Positions 23,201-34,841 of a stretch of 64,000 nt of DNA are shown one piece after another. Origin of the DNA: Selaginella moellendorffii (Eukaryota > Streptophyta > Lycopodiopsida > Selaginellales > Selaginellaceae); NCBI RefSeq assembly GCF_000143415.4, contig NW_003314290.1:239501-303500 (forward strand). The letters run 5' to 3'. A program made the position numbers and the translations under genes. Positions within the stretch are counted from its first letter, which is position 1. Every line of letters starts with the position of its first letter. The notes below the pieces were generated by a model. That model saw only the letters and a list, made by a program, of their open reading frames with translations, was not told where the DNA came from and did no database searches.

Positions 23201-23259
23201 ACAAGGGTCATTCCGTACGCGTTCCCCTCGTTGTCTCGGCGAACTCTATGAGCGGGTAA
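20244..23259 (+). CDS. Secreted subtilisin-like serine protease, SBT2-type
   Basis: Ten exons (20244-20422, 20495-20642, 20702-21096, 21153-21248, 21298-21367, 21420-21699, 21763-22112, 22166-22436, 22491-22772, 22847-23259) give 827 aa. A signal peptide (residues 1-20) precedes an I9 propeptide (VYIVRMKG ... YTYLMNGFAVKL). The catalytic triad is complete: Asp in VLDTGID, His in DGDGHGSHTSSV, Ser in SGTSMATPHVAG, with the oxyanion Asn in AAGNNGP. A PA domain lies between His and Ser regions, and a fibronectin-III-like C-terminus ends the protein. The VDSIRAHPDV and LGLDPRAWKN style places it near plant SBT2. It is secreted to the apoplast. Intron 8 (22437-22490) has a GC donor, is 54 nt and stop-free, so its retention would add 18 residues just before the catalytic Ser. 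Confidence 0.93.
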
Positions 23260-23510
23260 ACAAAGTTCTTTGCTCTCTCTCTCTCCTCTCTCTCTCTCTC
23301 TCATATTTTTTCTACAAAGATGATGGCTCTCTCTTCCATTTTGAATCTCTCTTGATCTCTCTTCTACAAAGACCATTTTGATCATCTTTCTCTCTAAGGC
23401 CATCTCTCTCTCTCTCATATTTTTTCTACAAAGATGATGGCTCTCTTCCATTTTGAATCTCTCTTTCTCTCTAAGGCCATCTCTCTCTCTCTCTCTCTCC
23501 GTTTTTTTCT
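23260..23510. repeat. CT microsatellite with a 116-bp imperfect tandem duplication
   Basis: Long TCTC runs flank two copies of a block beginning CATATTTTTTCTACAAAG (about 23302 and 23418). It lies in the 3' region of the subtilase gene. Confidence 0.7.
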
Positions 23511-24570
23511 TTTCTTTGATTGGAAACAGGGACCATTTTGATCATGGCACCGCCGCAAACTAAGATTGAGATTTTCCTCTTGTAAATAAAAGAGACTCTC
23601 TCTGGAACTCTTTTTCCTTTTCCTCGTTAAACATTGGAGAGAATCACGCCAGCTGTTGCTTCCATGTCTCCGTAATGCCCAGCAAAGAAAAAAAAGGGTT
23701 TTTCCTCCTCCCCGCGGCAATGAATCGGCCCCAAGGCCGCCGTACAAGACATGCCCTTTTAGCAGATGGAAACACCGCCAGTGTTGAGATCGGTAAGAAT
23801 ATTTGTTGCGCTCATTTTCCTTGTTGGCCACTAAGACTGTTGGCTTGTTGGCCTCCAACAGAATCGCAATCGGATCTTCACTCATTCATTCCTTGCGCTA
23901 TGCCGTCCCCTGTACGGACTGCCCCCCGGCACGTTCGTACCGGAGATTTCTCGCAACCAAGTTTAGAGACAAGCCATCGTGCCAGTGTTACAAATCCATC
24001 TGGCCAGTGTTACAATCCATCCAGCAGATGTTACAAACCAATGTTATATGCGCTAAAACATTACACTTTATCACGTTGTTCGCGTCAAAAAAGAAAAATA
24101 CACTCCCCTTCTTTCTTCTCTCCTTTTTTTTTTCTTGCGTTAATTTTCTCCGCGTTGCTCTGTGGAGATTTTTCAACAAAGGTAGAAAAAAAGCGAGGAT
24201 TTTGTTTCCATGTACAAGAGAGAAAGTAAAGAGGGGAGCCACTGTTCTTGGTCCTTATTGGAAACGAGCGAGAGAGAGCGAGAGAGAAAGAGGGAAAGAG
24301 CGAGACTGCAAAACCACCCCTTTTCTTCGTAGCGCAAATTTTCCAGCTTTGATTCCCCGACCCTTCTCATGGCACAGCTATTTAGCAGCTATAGACGTCT
24401 TCAAAAATGCTTCTTTGTGTTTCCCTGTTTTTTTTTTTTTTCTTCTTCTTCTTTTCTCTTTCGTTTTTTTAGCGGTTTTTTTGTCTTCCTCAAGATTTTA
24501 CTTCGTCAGCTTGTAGCCTCGGCTTCTCTCGGAACTGATCCAGAAAACAAAGACATCGTCAGTCCAGAGA
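23511..24570. other. Intergenic, nothing recognised
   Basis: T-rich and GA-rich tracts. The ORFs here (up to about 235 codons, T-tract driven) are low-complexity and lack domains. Confidence 0.4.
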
Positions 24571-26221
24571 CTAAAAGCACGCAAAAGAAAAACAAAACTT
24601 ACCACCAAGACCAATTGCGTCAGACCCCTTCATGATCCGTAGCCTTTTCACAGTCGCTGCAAACATCCTGGAGTAGCAGGACAAGATCAGAACTCCACTT
24701 GGGATCCAGAGACAAAAAACAATTTACCTCCATGGAACATCGCCAACGAGCATCAAATCCCCGTCTTTGTCCTCGTAAGTCAGGACGTACTCCGTCTCAT
24801 ATCCATCAAAGAGGCTCCGGACATCTCCAGACGATTTTTGTTTGGACATCGGCTGGCCTGATCAGCGAAAGCAGCAAAAGTACTCGTTAGTCGATGGACA
24901 CATCAAGCTTTCCAGATCTAAAGCGAAAGTAGCTCACCGCTCACGAATCCGCTAAACATATCCTTGAGAGCCGAGGAGAGCTTCACGTAGCTGTTGTTGG
25001 AATCCAGATCCACTTTCCGGCCGATCGGGAGGCCGTCCATGTACACCTTGACAAAGAGTGAGTTGTTGCTCGCTGCTGCTTGGCCACCATTACTGCCTTG
25101 ATCCGGAGTCGCGAGCTCCGCGGCCTGCTTTACAGTTTGTGCTGGTGCAACCAACGTGTTCTTCCTAAAGGACTGAACTGGCGGCCACCCAACCATCGGA
25201 CCACTGCAAATAAATAAGATATTCAGTTATACTTCTTTGAAAAAAGCAAGAAAAAAAAACTCAAGCTTGGTATGAGAGGAAGGAAAAAAAAATCTTCGAG
25301 CTTCAGAGAGAAAGGAAAAAAAATCTGTACTGTGGAGTGAGAGGAAGGAAAAAAAAATCTTCGAGCTTCAGAGAGAAAGGAAAAAAATCTGTACTGTGGA
25401 GTGAGAGGAAGAAATCTAGAGCTTGCTGGAGGAGCTCAAGAGAATAGGAAAGGCTAAAGAGAAAGAAGAAAAACGTACCTTGAGGATGGAGTTTCTTCGC
25501 CTTGGTTCAGGCACGAGAAGTGACTGAGAGACGAAGAGGAGGAATCTTTTCTCTGGAAAGGCGTGAAAGTGGTCCTGTGTGGATCATGAATTGGCCTCCA
25601 TGTTTTGGTGGTGGCGGCGTTGGTGGTGGTAGTGGTGGTGGCGGCGGTAGTGTTGTTGTTCTTGGCGGAAGAGCTACTCCATGGAAACATCGCTGGTAGC
25701 ATCTTGGAGCCCATACCTTTGACGAGATCCACCGCCTCCACAGTCTCCGAGTAGCCCCTCTTGGATCCAGCGCTGGGGAGCTTCAATTTCACCTCCTGGA
25801 AGAGAGATCTCTCCCTCGTCGTCTCGCCCGCGCTGTCCAGCGCCTCCTTGCTCCTGGGAGCCGGCCCCAATCCCAGCCCCAGGCTCAGATCTGGATCCTC
25901 AACCATGGCTGCCGCCCCGCCGCAGCGATCCTCGGGCTTGTCCACGCTGATGGACGAGGAGCCAATGTAATCGTGCTCGTGGATCTTGGTGCTGCTCTGG
26001 CTGCTGCTATTGCTACACGAATTGGCGCGGCTAGCTCCAGCGCCAGCTCCAGCGCCAGCGCCAGCGCCATTGAAGAAAACCCCAGCCCCGGCCGCGCATT
26101 CCTCCCCAGCGTTGCTATCGCCCGTCCTCTCAGTCACCACCGAGGAGCTCACGCTGCGGCTGAGCGAATCAAACGCCATCGTCACGGGCGTTGCCGGCGC
26201 TGCTCGCGAATCCTCCCCCAT
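24571..26221 (-). CDS. Aux/IAA auxin-response repressor
   Basis: Four exons (26221-25479, 25203-24938, 24857-24728, 24667-24571) give 411 aa if the last exon is read to its first stop. Domain I is represented by an EAR-like DLSLGLGLG (co-repressor recruitment). The domain II degron is VGWPPV, the TIR1/AFB contact. Domain III is [19 protein letters not shown], and domain IV has [20 protein letters not shown] then KRLRIMKG: the PB1 fold used for ARF binding. The N-terminal half is long and low-complexity (Gly-Ala, Ser, Thr runs), as in lycophyte and moss members. A nuclear protein degraded on auxin perception. The 3' end is ambiguous: a short extra intron (GTG|GTAAGT) would replace the last 13 residues by a tail ending at about 24490. 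Confidence 0.93.
25273..25411. repeat. 65-bp tandem repeat inside Aux/IAA intron 1
   Basis: Two nearly identical units start at 25273 and 25338 (TGAGAGGAAGG ... CTGTACTGTGGAG), and a partial third starts at 25402. Confidence 0.85.
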
Positions 26222-29115
26222 TCCCCCTCTTTCACGCGCTAGAATCCCGGATTTTCACCTGCGTTGCCTCCAAACGCGCTGACGATCGGCCAGGGAACAA
26301 GACAGAGCTCCTCCAGTGCCGGATTTTAGCCCATCGATCGAGGCAAGAGCGCGAAGAAGACGAAGATCACACTCACGAAGAACGCGGAAGGCCTTTGGAA
26401 GCCCTAAAATGGGGGAATGGGGGTTTTATGAAGCTCGTGCGGGCATGGCCATGGCCATGGCCATGGTGGGGGCCATGATGGAATGGATGGATGGCAATGG
26501 TATGACATGGTAGCCCATTGGCCGCTGGCCAGTGGCCAAAAACCCCCGCAAGTGGTCCATGTCCATTACTGGCCCGGGAAAGAGGGGACAAGATCACGCC
26601 TACCATTTTGTCGTCGTGAGAAAACAGCAAAGCCAAACCAAACACGATTCGTTCTCTGTTTTAAACTTGAGATGGCGGTTTTTAATTTCTTGATTTTAAA
26701 ATTGTAATTATAGCTGATAATCTTTTTCATTTTTCATTCTGGAAGTTCTAATAGCCATGCTCCGTCCATTTGCTCTTTTGTGTGTTTTTTTTAGGTGGTT
26801 GGGAGGCACTAAATGATGTTCATTCAGCATGAGGCCTTCTCTGGGAAAACACGTCTGTCTCCTTTGTCTTTGATCATTCCTTCTTTGGCCTACTTGCAAA
26901 ATTTCCAGCAGCCTAGGTGCTATGTGCATATGTGTGAAGAAAAATAAAAAGTAGAACTGTGAAACTCAGCATATTATTATAGCTATATTGTTTTATACTA
27001 CATAACAGATATAAGAGTTCAATCTTTTAAAAACATGTGCTTGTCAACATGAGATCGCAGTAGAGGTTGCAAAATCTGGCATGGAAAGCTGCCTCCACGT
27101 TTATCTTTGTGATTTTGTGGGATTTGCAACCGAACAAACCAAACACATCTGCTTGCAGTGTCACTCTCATATAGAGTTAAGTTTTTTTTCTTTTTCCCAA
27201 TTTGGATTTGGATTTGGATTTAAACTATTCAGCATATCCTCTTTTGTTTTTTTTTGTTTTTCCTTTTAGGGATGTTAGATGCATGCCAGATTGTAGACAA
27301 TTTCAAGAGTGGAAGTGATTATGACACTGAGGGGAGACAATTTGAATGTTTTCCAGTGGACAAAGTCTGATCAGTTTGTCCAAGACTGGGGTAAAGAGCT
27401 TGATGGCCAATGCTTTCACACATTAATGAATTTGAAACCTCACAAGAAAACAGTAGGATAAGAACAAGGACGTGTGCCCGTGTGTCTTGCAAGAGCCCGG
27501 TTGAGTGACTTGGATTGATCATTTCTCCAACTCTCTTGTCTTTTGGGTGGGAATGAGAAAGACCAGAAGAAGAAGAAAGAGAGATACAAGAGGGGTCAAA
27601 AAGATGGAAAAAAAAAGAAGAAAAGAGCTCCTCAATGTACTTTGTGGGGTGTTGGCAAGATGATTCCCTTCATTTGAAAGGGAAGCTCTCACAGATCCAA
27701 CCATCCCTGCACTTTAATCAGGATCATGAAACCCACACTGAAATTCAAAGTCCTGGAGAATATTCTGCAAGCGGCACGATAATATACCGTCAACCGACAG
27801 CCGGGGACATTCCCCGACAACGATCGAGATACCCCGTGATATGCCGGCCCTCTACCAACCCCACCAATGGGTCCCCATCCATCATGCACACCATGCCATG
27901 CGCATGAGCGGCATGGGCCCATAAGGCCCATGTGGGGCGCCAACGGCATGGGTACATATCATATCATTACAAACGCCCCGCATGACGTGTCAAGAGCAAG
28001 AGGACCGCAGCGACGTGGCCGGCCTCTCGACGAGACACGTGGTCGCTGGCTAGTGGCCGACAAGCAACCGGCAGATTCCGGCGCTGCAGGCTCCATGTCG
28101 TCCGCTGGGGACCGGTCCCTTTTTTGCCCTGGGGGACGCAATCTCCACCGTCTGTCCTCCAAATCGACGGCAGGATTCCGCGAGAAAAGCGCCCATAGAA
28201 ATGTCGAGGCTTCTTCCGTGACGACTCGATCGATCTCTCTCTCTCGGGACAAGAAAAAAAAACCATTCTTCCTGTTTTCTTCTATGATTTTCCAGTCTTG
28301 ATTTCTGTCGCTCAGTCTCGCAGTCACAGACAGTGAAAGAGAAGATTAAAATACCTGCAAGAGGAAACAAAGCCATTAGCTCTCTTTACAGAATCATTGT
28401 GTACAAATATTAAACTCCTGGAGAAAGAATGTGGTGTTTTCAACGCACCTCTGATAGAGAGCATCAGCGAGCAGCTCCTCGAGGCTTGTAGCTATAGGTG
28501 GAATTAAAAAACCACTAAGAAAACGAGAGAAAAACACTCATCACGATCAAAGAAACAGTGAAACAGTCAAGTGAGAAGCAGTACCTTCCAAGTTGTGTTC
28601 TTTGTAGATCTTTTTTTCTTTCTTTCTCCCTCCTGGCAATTGTTTAAGTTTCCCAAAGGTCAGTCCTTGTTACTGTTGTCTCGGGAGTGCCAGGAGCAGT
28701 AGCAGTAGTGTACAAGTCAACATCTTCCAGTCTCGCCTTTGCTTTGCTTTGCTTTGCGCTGCGTTGCGTTGCTGTGCTTTGCTTTGCCTTTGCTTTGCCT
28801 TGCTTTGCCTTTGCCTTGTTTGCTCGCTGCCTCCTCCTGTCTGCCTGTGGCGCGTCCTGTCCTGTGCATTGGCTTGTACAAGCAATTTGCTTGAGAGCCG
28901 TCCGGTCTATTCTCCCAATTATGAATGCTTGAAAAGTCCGCTCTGGAGTCTGGACTGGTCCCTGGCCTTGCCTCCATGAATGAAAAAGTGCCTTGTCTCT
29001 CTCCGGCGTCTGTCTGAGCAGCAAAGAGAGATTTTTTTTAGTGAAAGAAAAAAAGTGTTGAATGGATGCCCACCAGAGTCTCCGCTAGAGTGAGGCACTG
29101 ACTGCTCGCTCCGTG

Positions 29116-29147
<32 letters not shown>

Positions 29148-29648
29148 GTGGTGTTCTGTACAGCTTTTCTTTTTGTTGCTTCTGACTCGCAGCAGCCATT
29201 CGACGTCGCTGTTGGTGCTGTTGTTGCGCATTGTTTTCCTGCCACCTTGCTTAAATGAGCGAGCGCGAATTCTCCCGATCGGTTCCAGTCTCTCAGCAAC
29301 AGCTGCGAGGTCGGTGAGCAGTGGTATTCTTTGAACCTCCTCAGCTCCGTGCAGATGCAAGCAGACTTATCTGGATCAGGCAGGCAGGCAGTCAGTCAAG
29401 TCAGAGAATGTGTCGCCTCTCCCCCACTGTAACGCGGAGAGACGTCTCTCCCATGCAGTGTGTGTGCCTCCATGCCCTGCAGGTGTAAGAAAAGTCTACA
29501 GCTCTGGGAGTTCCAAGCTTTACGCTTACCCATACCTGTTGGAGACGCAACAGATTCCCGGTAAAGCACCTTCGTGACATCACGTATTCTGGTTAGAGAG
29601 AATTTGCAAGAAGAAAAGTGCTACTGACCTGTAATGTGGACTTGAAAA
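26222..29648. other. Long intergenic region with simple repeats
   Basis: It contains the Aux/IAA promoter with a (GCCATG)n run at about 26444-26468, an AT-rich stretch at 26650-27270, and GC-rich promoter-like DNA at 27770-28130. There is a TTTGC/TTGCC-type low-complexity block (about 28735-28830) and a (CTG)n trinucleotide run (about 29115-29143). Isolated splice-like signals on the minus strand (for example near 28355 and 28585) hint at an untranslated transcript, but I find no coding gene. Confidence 0.4.
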
Positions 29649-32600
29649 TCAAAGCACCAACTTTGTTAGCTCAAAACTTGGTCGACCTTTTGGAGCGATA
29701 CTAACGCATTTAACTTTCAGCTTATCTCCAACCGAGTAGTCTGATGTACTCGCTCCCTGCAAAATTAATTTAGCAGGGCGGAAGTGAATTGGAAGCATTG
29801 GACTCACCTTTCCCGTCTTAAGTACACCACTTGCGCCGGTCTCCATTTTCACAGCTACACCACTCTTCCGGATTTGCTCGATAGTCACATGGTATATAGC
29901 ACCAATTTCCGCTGTGGTCTGCTTCTCTGTACACGCTTTCTCGTGCTTCTGTTCATGGCCAGCTCCATCAACCTTTTGTTTCTGTCTTCTCTTTGTTTGC
30001 TCCTTTTCCTGTTTTTCAGCACCAGCGTCTGAGGCAGTCTTCTTTGATGATCCACCATGTAAGACTTTCATCACCATTAAGATTTTTGGTTCGTCTTTCT
30101 TTGTCTTCTCTTTTTCTTGTTTTTCAGCACCAGGTTTTGCCAGCTTCTTCGGTGAGGCTTTGCTTGAAATTTTCTTTTCCTCTGACATACTGGGGCTGTC
30201 TTCTGATTGACGTTTTTCTACCCCGGATTGCTGCAGTTGGGTCTTTCCAGCAGTCAACACCGCAGTAATCCTCTCGGCAGTTAGATCGAACGTTTGTGAT
30301 GATTTCTTTGCTTGTGTGATTGCTTGCGTGACTTTCGCAAGAACTGGAATCGTAGTAGTTGCCTCTGCATCTTCAGTAGGAAAAATGTCAGATCTTAACA
30401 AAAATCTAAAGTTCAACTTACTAGCTTTATTTATCACTGCTTTACGTGAAAACTTCAGATTTCCACGGAAGTCTCGTCCTGTACAGAGTACCGTAATTTG
30501 CTGTCCAACTGACAGTACGTCTGCAATAGCTGTTACCTGGGAAATACATGACAAGTTCAGTAATGCTTGAAGAGAAAGGCTTTCTAAACAGCGTACAGGT
30601 TCGTGTGAGATTTCTGAAATATGAAGAAGCCCTTGTTGCCCGCCATCGAAGTCAATAAAAGCTCCAAAATCTTTTATAGCGGAAACAGTTCCCGTATACG
30701 TTTCACCGACTATGATTTCTCGTCCAACTAGAGCTTCAATCTGCAAAACGAATATTAAAAGAAAAACGAGAATGCGCAACATGCATACCATCGATTTTGC
30801 CACTTTGAAGCTTTTTTCGGATCTTGAAATAATATGGACATTTCCATCCTCGCCCACAGTCAAACGAGCTCCTGTAAACAGTCCTTGAATGCACGAACAA
30901 GGGTAGAAGAACACATGTACCTGAAACGGATTGTAAATGCCTTATGTTCGAACCACTAGGACCGATAAGTCTGCCAATGCTTTCTCGTTGAATAACTATC
31001 GTTCCTGGAAAAGAAAGGACAGAACTATAGCCTATAGTTAGGAAAAAACATTACCTCTTCTAGGTGTATCTTGTCGTTGAGTGTCCCGCGGTTTAGAAAT
31101 TTCCTTTTCCATCAAATCCAAGATTTTCTTCCGAGCAACATACGCAGGTTCTAATGCCTCGCAAAGAATATGCAGTGGCACTCCTGGAAGCTTTATGTCA
31201 AGCTGGATCGCAGTCACGCCTTTTTTTGTTCCGGCAATTTTGAAGTCCATGTCACCCAAGTGATCCTCTAGTCCCTAAGAAAAAGATAATTCAGCGTACA
31301 GCCAGAGAAAGGCAGGAAAAGACGTACCAAGATGTCCGTCAAAATCTTATAGTTCTTTATTTCTCCAGTCTCAGCATCAACGTTCGTCATAAGACCCACG
31401 GAGATGCCCGCCACATGAGACTTTAAAGGAATGCCAGCATCCATCAAAGCCAGACTCCCTGTACCCAAAGTTAAATCCATGAAAAACCAATGACCCGTTT
31501 CTACCTCCACAAACCGTTGCCATTGACGATGAGCCATCAGAAGCCATGACTTCTGAATTCACTCGAACACTGTATGGAAAATTCTCATCTTCAGGCGGCA
31601 ATAGTGCTACCAAGGCCTTCTCGGCTAGAGTACCTGTGAAATGGCTTATATCAATGAGACCTTCGAAAATAACAACTTTACCATGCCCAACTTCTCGGCG
31701 GTTTAGGCCTCCTACTTTGCCAACTTCGTTAACAGAGAAGGGGGGAAAACTATAGTGGACCATAAATCGTTTCTTAGGAGGACCAACTATTGAATCAAGT
31801 TTCTGTGCATCTTCGGGAGCTCCCAAAGTTACCGTACATAGCACCTAAAAACCTTATAAAGATAGAGGCAAAGCACAAACACGAAATGCCTACCTGTGTA
31901 TTCCCTCGCGAAAACAAAGAAGAACCATGAAGTGCTGGATATATTCCGGCCTCGCAATAAAGGTCCCTGACGTCCGTCAGAGACCTGCCATCAACCCGAA
32001 TGTTCTTTTGAAACACATTTTCCCGGACAATCTAAAGGAGACAATTAGGTACCGGAGATAGAAACTTTTTTTCATGACTTACTTGCTTCTTTACAGTGTC
32101 AAAGCCAAGCGAAAAACGGCTTAAAGCGGCCTCGTCATTTTCTTTCTTGAGAATATCCTGCACATTTTCCATTGCTTTTCCGAGAGCCTTTCCTCGTTCA
32201 AACTGCAAAAACAAACATAAATACACTGCTTCAAAGTTTTCATCGAACCTTTCCAAGCGTCGGGTTATTAACCACTGCTTTGATATGTTCTTCCGATAAT
32301 CCACGGATTTTCTCTAAAACGGGGACATCAACCTTTACCACTTGTACAGGCCGTTTCCTGTTTCCAACCTTTGCTGCTAGTCGACGCTGTGGTTCTATCA
32401 GTTTGGAAGCCTGCAGCATCGAGTAGCAAAGTAATGTTTGCTTTTTGTAAGAAAATTAAGTACCTCCGAATGTGCCAGTTTCAAGGCAGCAGTGAAGTCT
32501 TTATTTGTTATTTCTCGCGCTTGTGTCTCGATCATAAGTGACCTTTCAGCTGTACATGAATATATCAAATTAAGGTCACTGCCGCTGAGCTGAAACAATA

Positions 32601-33550
32601 GACAATTTTAACGCGCAATTCAATGGCTAAAGATAAAAAATGAGAAAACAATACCGTGTCCATGTCGGGGTTAACAACAAACTTTCCATCAACACGTCCT
32701 ATGCGTACTACTCCAATAGGACCATTCCAAGGTACATCAGACAACGCTAAGGCAGCCGAGGCTGCATTAGCTGCGAGTATATCCGGATCCTGCTCCCCAT
32801 CTGAACAAAGGACATTGGCCATTATCTGTTTAGTTTGAGAAAATCAGAAACGAGACACATCAAGGAAAAACAAAACCTGGGTTTCGAAGTAGTAGCCCTT
32901 TGGAAAGAGAGGCCGAATCGATCTGTCAATGACACGACCGCAAAGAAGCTCCCTCTCTTTTGGTGCTCCCTCCCTACGCATGAAAGTGTTTGGAATTTTT
33001 CCCTGTGCATAAGACTTTTCTCTATACTCCACCTGACAAAGAGAGAGATTATGAACAGAAAAACAAAAGAAGATCAAACCTGGAGAGGCATGAAATCCCG
33101 ACCCGCATCGAGCCTTTCGTCGGACACAACAGTGACCAAAACTTTGGTTTCGCCAGCTCCACAGACCACTGCTCCAGCGGCAAACTGCGCGAGCTTTCCA
33201 GTCTCAAAAGTTAAAAGCTCCGGCCCGATCATCACAGACTCTTCAAACACTTGCATTTTTGCTGGAAGAAAACAACTCAAACTAACAAGAGGTTCTTAGA
33301 AAGAAAAATCTCTTACCCGCAGACTCGCGCCATGGAGCCGATGTCTCGGAAAGGATTTGCTGCCGGGCGCTCCTGGAAGTAGCAATGTGACGACGCCACT
33401 GGTGAAAGAACGACGATCAACGTGGCATTCTCGCAAGGAAATGGAGATTACCCGAGTGGGAGAAGGCGCCGATTGGATTTGGAGCTGCGGGCACACATAG
33501 GACGCGATCCGGTGCCTCACCGCTGCTCCCGCCCTCCAGCTTCCCTTCAT
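29649..33550 (-). CDS. PNP: Organellar polyribonucleotide nucleotidyltransferase (PNPase)
   Basis: Nineteen exons with consistent phases run from 33550 to 29649 (33550-33452, 33398-33317, 33261-33080, 33032-32877, 32825-32655, 32589-32464, 32410-32249, 32202-32083, 32031-31894, 31844-31682, 31633-31505, 31458-31328, 31274-31055, 31004-30921, 30871-30789, 30740-30597, 30536-30422, 30370-29808, 29756-29649). They give 991 aa. The Arg-rich N-terminus (about 60 aa) looks like a mitochondrial presequence. RNase PH core 1 (62-270: [18 protein letters not shown]), a helical linker, and RNase PH core 2 (from 367: [23 protein letters not shown]) are followed by KH ([16 protein letters not shown]) and S1 ([15 protein letters not shown]). 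A Lys-rich extension ends in a second S1-like segment. It is a 3'-5' phosphorolytic exonuclease and polymerase of organelle RNA. Confidence 0.95.
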
Positions 33551-33601
33551 GGCCCGATAAACCCTAAACCTTGGGGCGATTTTATTTCTACTCAAACGGC
33601 C
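33551..33601. promoter_or_regulatory. 51-bp bidirectional promoter core with telo-box
   Basis: The whole gap between the ATGs of PNPase (-) and FHIT (+). AAACCCTAA lies at 33559-33567. Confidence 0.55.
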
Positions 33602-34523
33602 ATGTCTAGGGCTCTTTATTCCCTCGTCTCGCAATTTTTCCAAGCGCTACCTGGGCGTGGCGCTGCGAGGATCGCGGGAATGGCGTCTCCAGCATTCGAC
33701 AAGGTGAGATCATGGAAGCATTTCTTTTGCTCGATCTAGTGGCCGCACTGTCGATGCTTCGATCCAGGAAATTTTCTTCTTTGGGCCGTATAAGATTGAT
33801 CCCAGAGAAGTGTTCTTGGTCTCCAAGCATTCCTTTGCTCTCGTGAATCTAAAGCCCGTTGTTCCTGGTAAGGCATTGCTCTCTTTCTTTTTCCTTTGTA
33901 GCTAAACGAATGTTTCTTTTCTCAGGTCATATCCTTTCTTTCCAGCAGAACTTTGCTCGTTTCACTTGTCTTCCTTGATCTTTCTTTCTTTTTTTCTTTG
34001 TTTCTTTTTTATACATGTTCTTGTGAGCTCAAAGCGTGTGGTACCTCGTTTCACTGATCTCAGCAGTGAAGAAGTTTGCGATCTTTGGCTCACCGCGAGA
34101 AATGTTGGTGAGAAAGTGGAGAAGCACTTTAAAGCATCCTCGTTAACTTTGGCAATACAGGTATGATCATCGATCAAAACCTTTGTTTGCGTTTAAGTCA
34201 CTCTTTTAAGAGCTCTTTGTTTTGTTGTTCCAGGACGGGCCACAAGCCGGCCAGACCGTCCCTCACGTACACATCCATGTCCTCCCGCGAAAAGCCAGCG
34301 ACTTCGAGAAGAACGATGAGATCTACGACGCTGTAAGTTAGTGGCAGCTTTTCTGTCACGGAATCGAGAGACACGGGAGGGACTTTTGATTTTTATTTCC
34401 TTGCAGATCGATGATAAAGCGAAGGCAATGAACGACCATCTCAACCTTGACAAGGAGAGACGCGACCGGACAATGGACGAGATGGAGGCCGAGGCCAAAG
34501 ACCTGAGAGCTCTCTTCGACTGA
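33602..34523 (+). CDS. FHIT: FHIT-type HIT hydrolase (diadenosine triphosphatase)
   Basis: The proposed exons are 33602-33703, 33768-33867, a 3-nt exon 33926-33928, 34015-34160, 34234-34332 and 34407-34523, giving 188 aa. [31 protein letters not shown] is the Fhit N-terminal sheet, shown in part; the histidine triad is HVHIHVLPR, followed by the [10 protein letters not shown] helix. It cleaves Ap3A/Ap4A-type dinucleotides. The N-terminal 26 residues before MASPAFDK could be an organelle-targeting extension, or translation may start at 33680. The conserved GH of PGHVLV is split among exon 2, the 3-nt exon and exon 4, and the intron after the 3-nt exon is AT-AC. Conventional alternatives break the frame. 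Confidence 0.9.
33929..34014 (+). other. Predicted U12-type AT-AC intron in FHIT
   Basis: The donor ATATCCTTT (33929-33937) matches the U12 consensus exactly. TTCCTTGATC (33971-33980) matches the branch-point consensus, and the intron ends in AC (34013-34014). Joining the flanks restores [15 protein letters not shown]. The branch point is about 36 nt from the acceptor, longer than usual for this intron class. Confidence 0.75.
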
Positions 34524-34841
34524 AGAAGATCAAGGAAACACTATAGAACCCTATAAACTACAGGTATGCCAGTGAATCATCCCTGACACTGTCTCTTCCA
34601 CTAAGCACTAAAGCGCGGTACTTTTCCTTCCAGACCAATCAGTCAATGAGTGGAGTAGTCACGTCATGAATCCATAACGGAAGTTTCAAAGCCATCTTTT
34701 TTCTGGTAGATAAAGTAGGACTACTGTGCTGCTATTGCTACGATTGCGACGCATTTTGCAGTATATGAGGAGCGAGTATGTGGAACCTCTGGAGTGTGCT
34801 CGATCATCACCGGGACTCGCGAGAGAGAACACAGAGAGAAG
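34524..34841. other. Intergenic spacer and LTP promoter
   Basis: No gene seen. The start codon at 34842 was preferred over an upstream in-frame ATG because a hydrophobic signal peptide follows it. Confidence 0.4.

Noticed and set aside
22480-23451. 323-codon antisense ORF across the subtilase 3' end
   Set aside because: Overlaps conserved subtilase exons and a CT microsatellite; no recognisable domain.
23415-24516. ORFs of 156-237 codons after the subtilase
   Set aside because: Translations are driven by T-rich and A-rich tracts and contain long Phe/Ser or Arg/Lys runs only.
27867-28301. 144-codon plus-strand ORF
   Set aside because: No domain, no codon bias, lies in promoter-like DNA.
28355-29600. 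Possible minus-strand spliced gene
   Set aside because: A few donor-like signals are present but no exon with a plausible protein; kept only as a remark in the intergenic entry.
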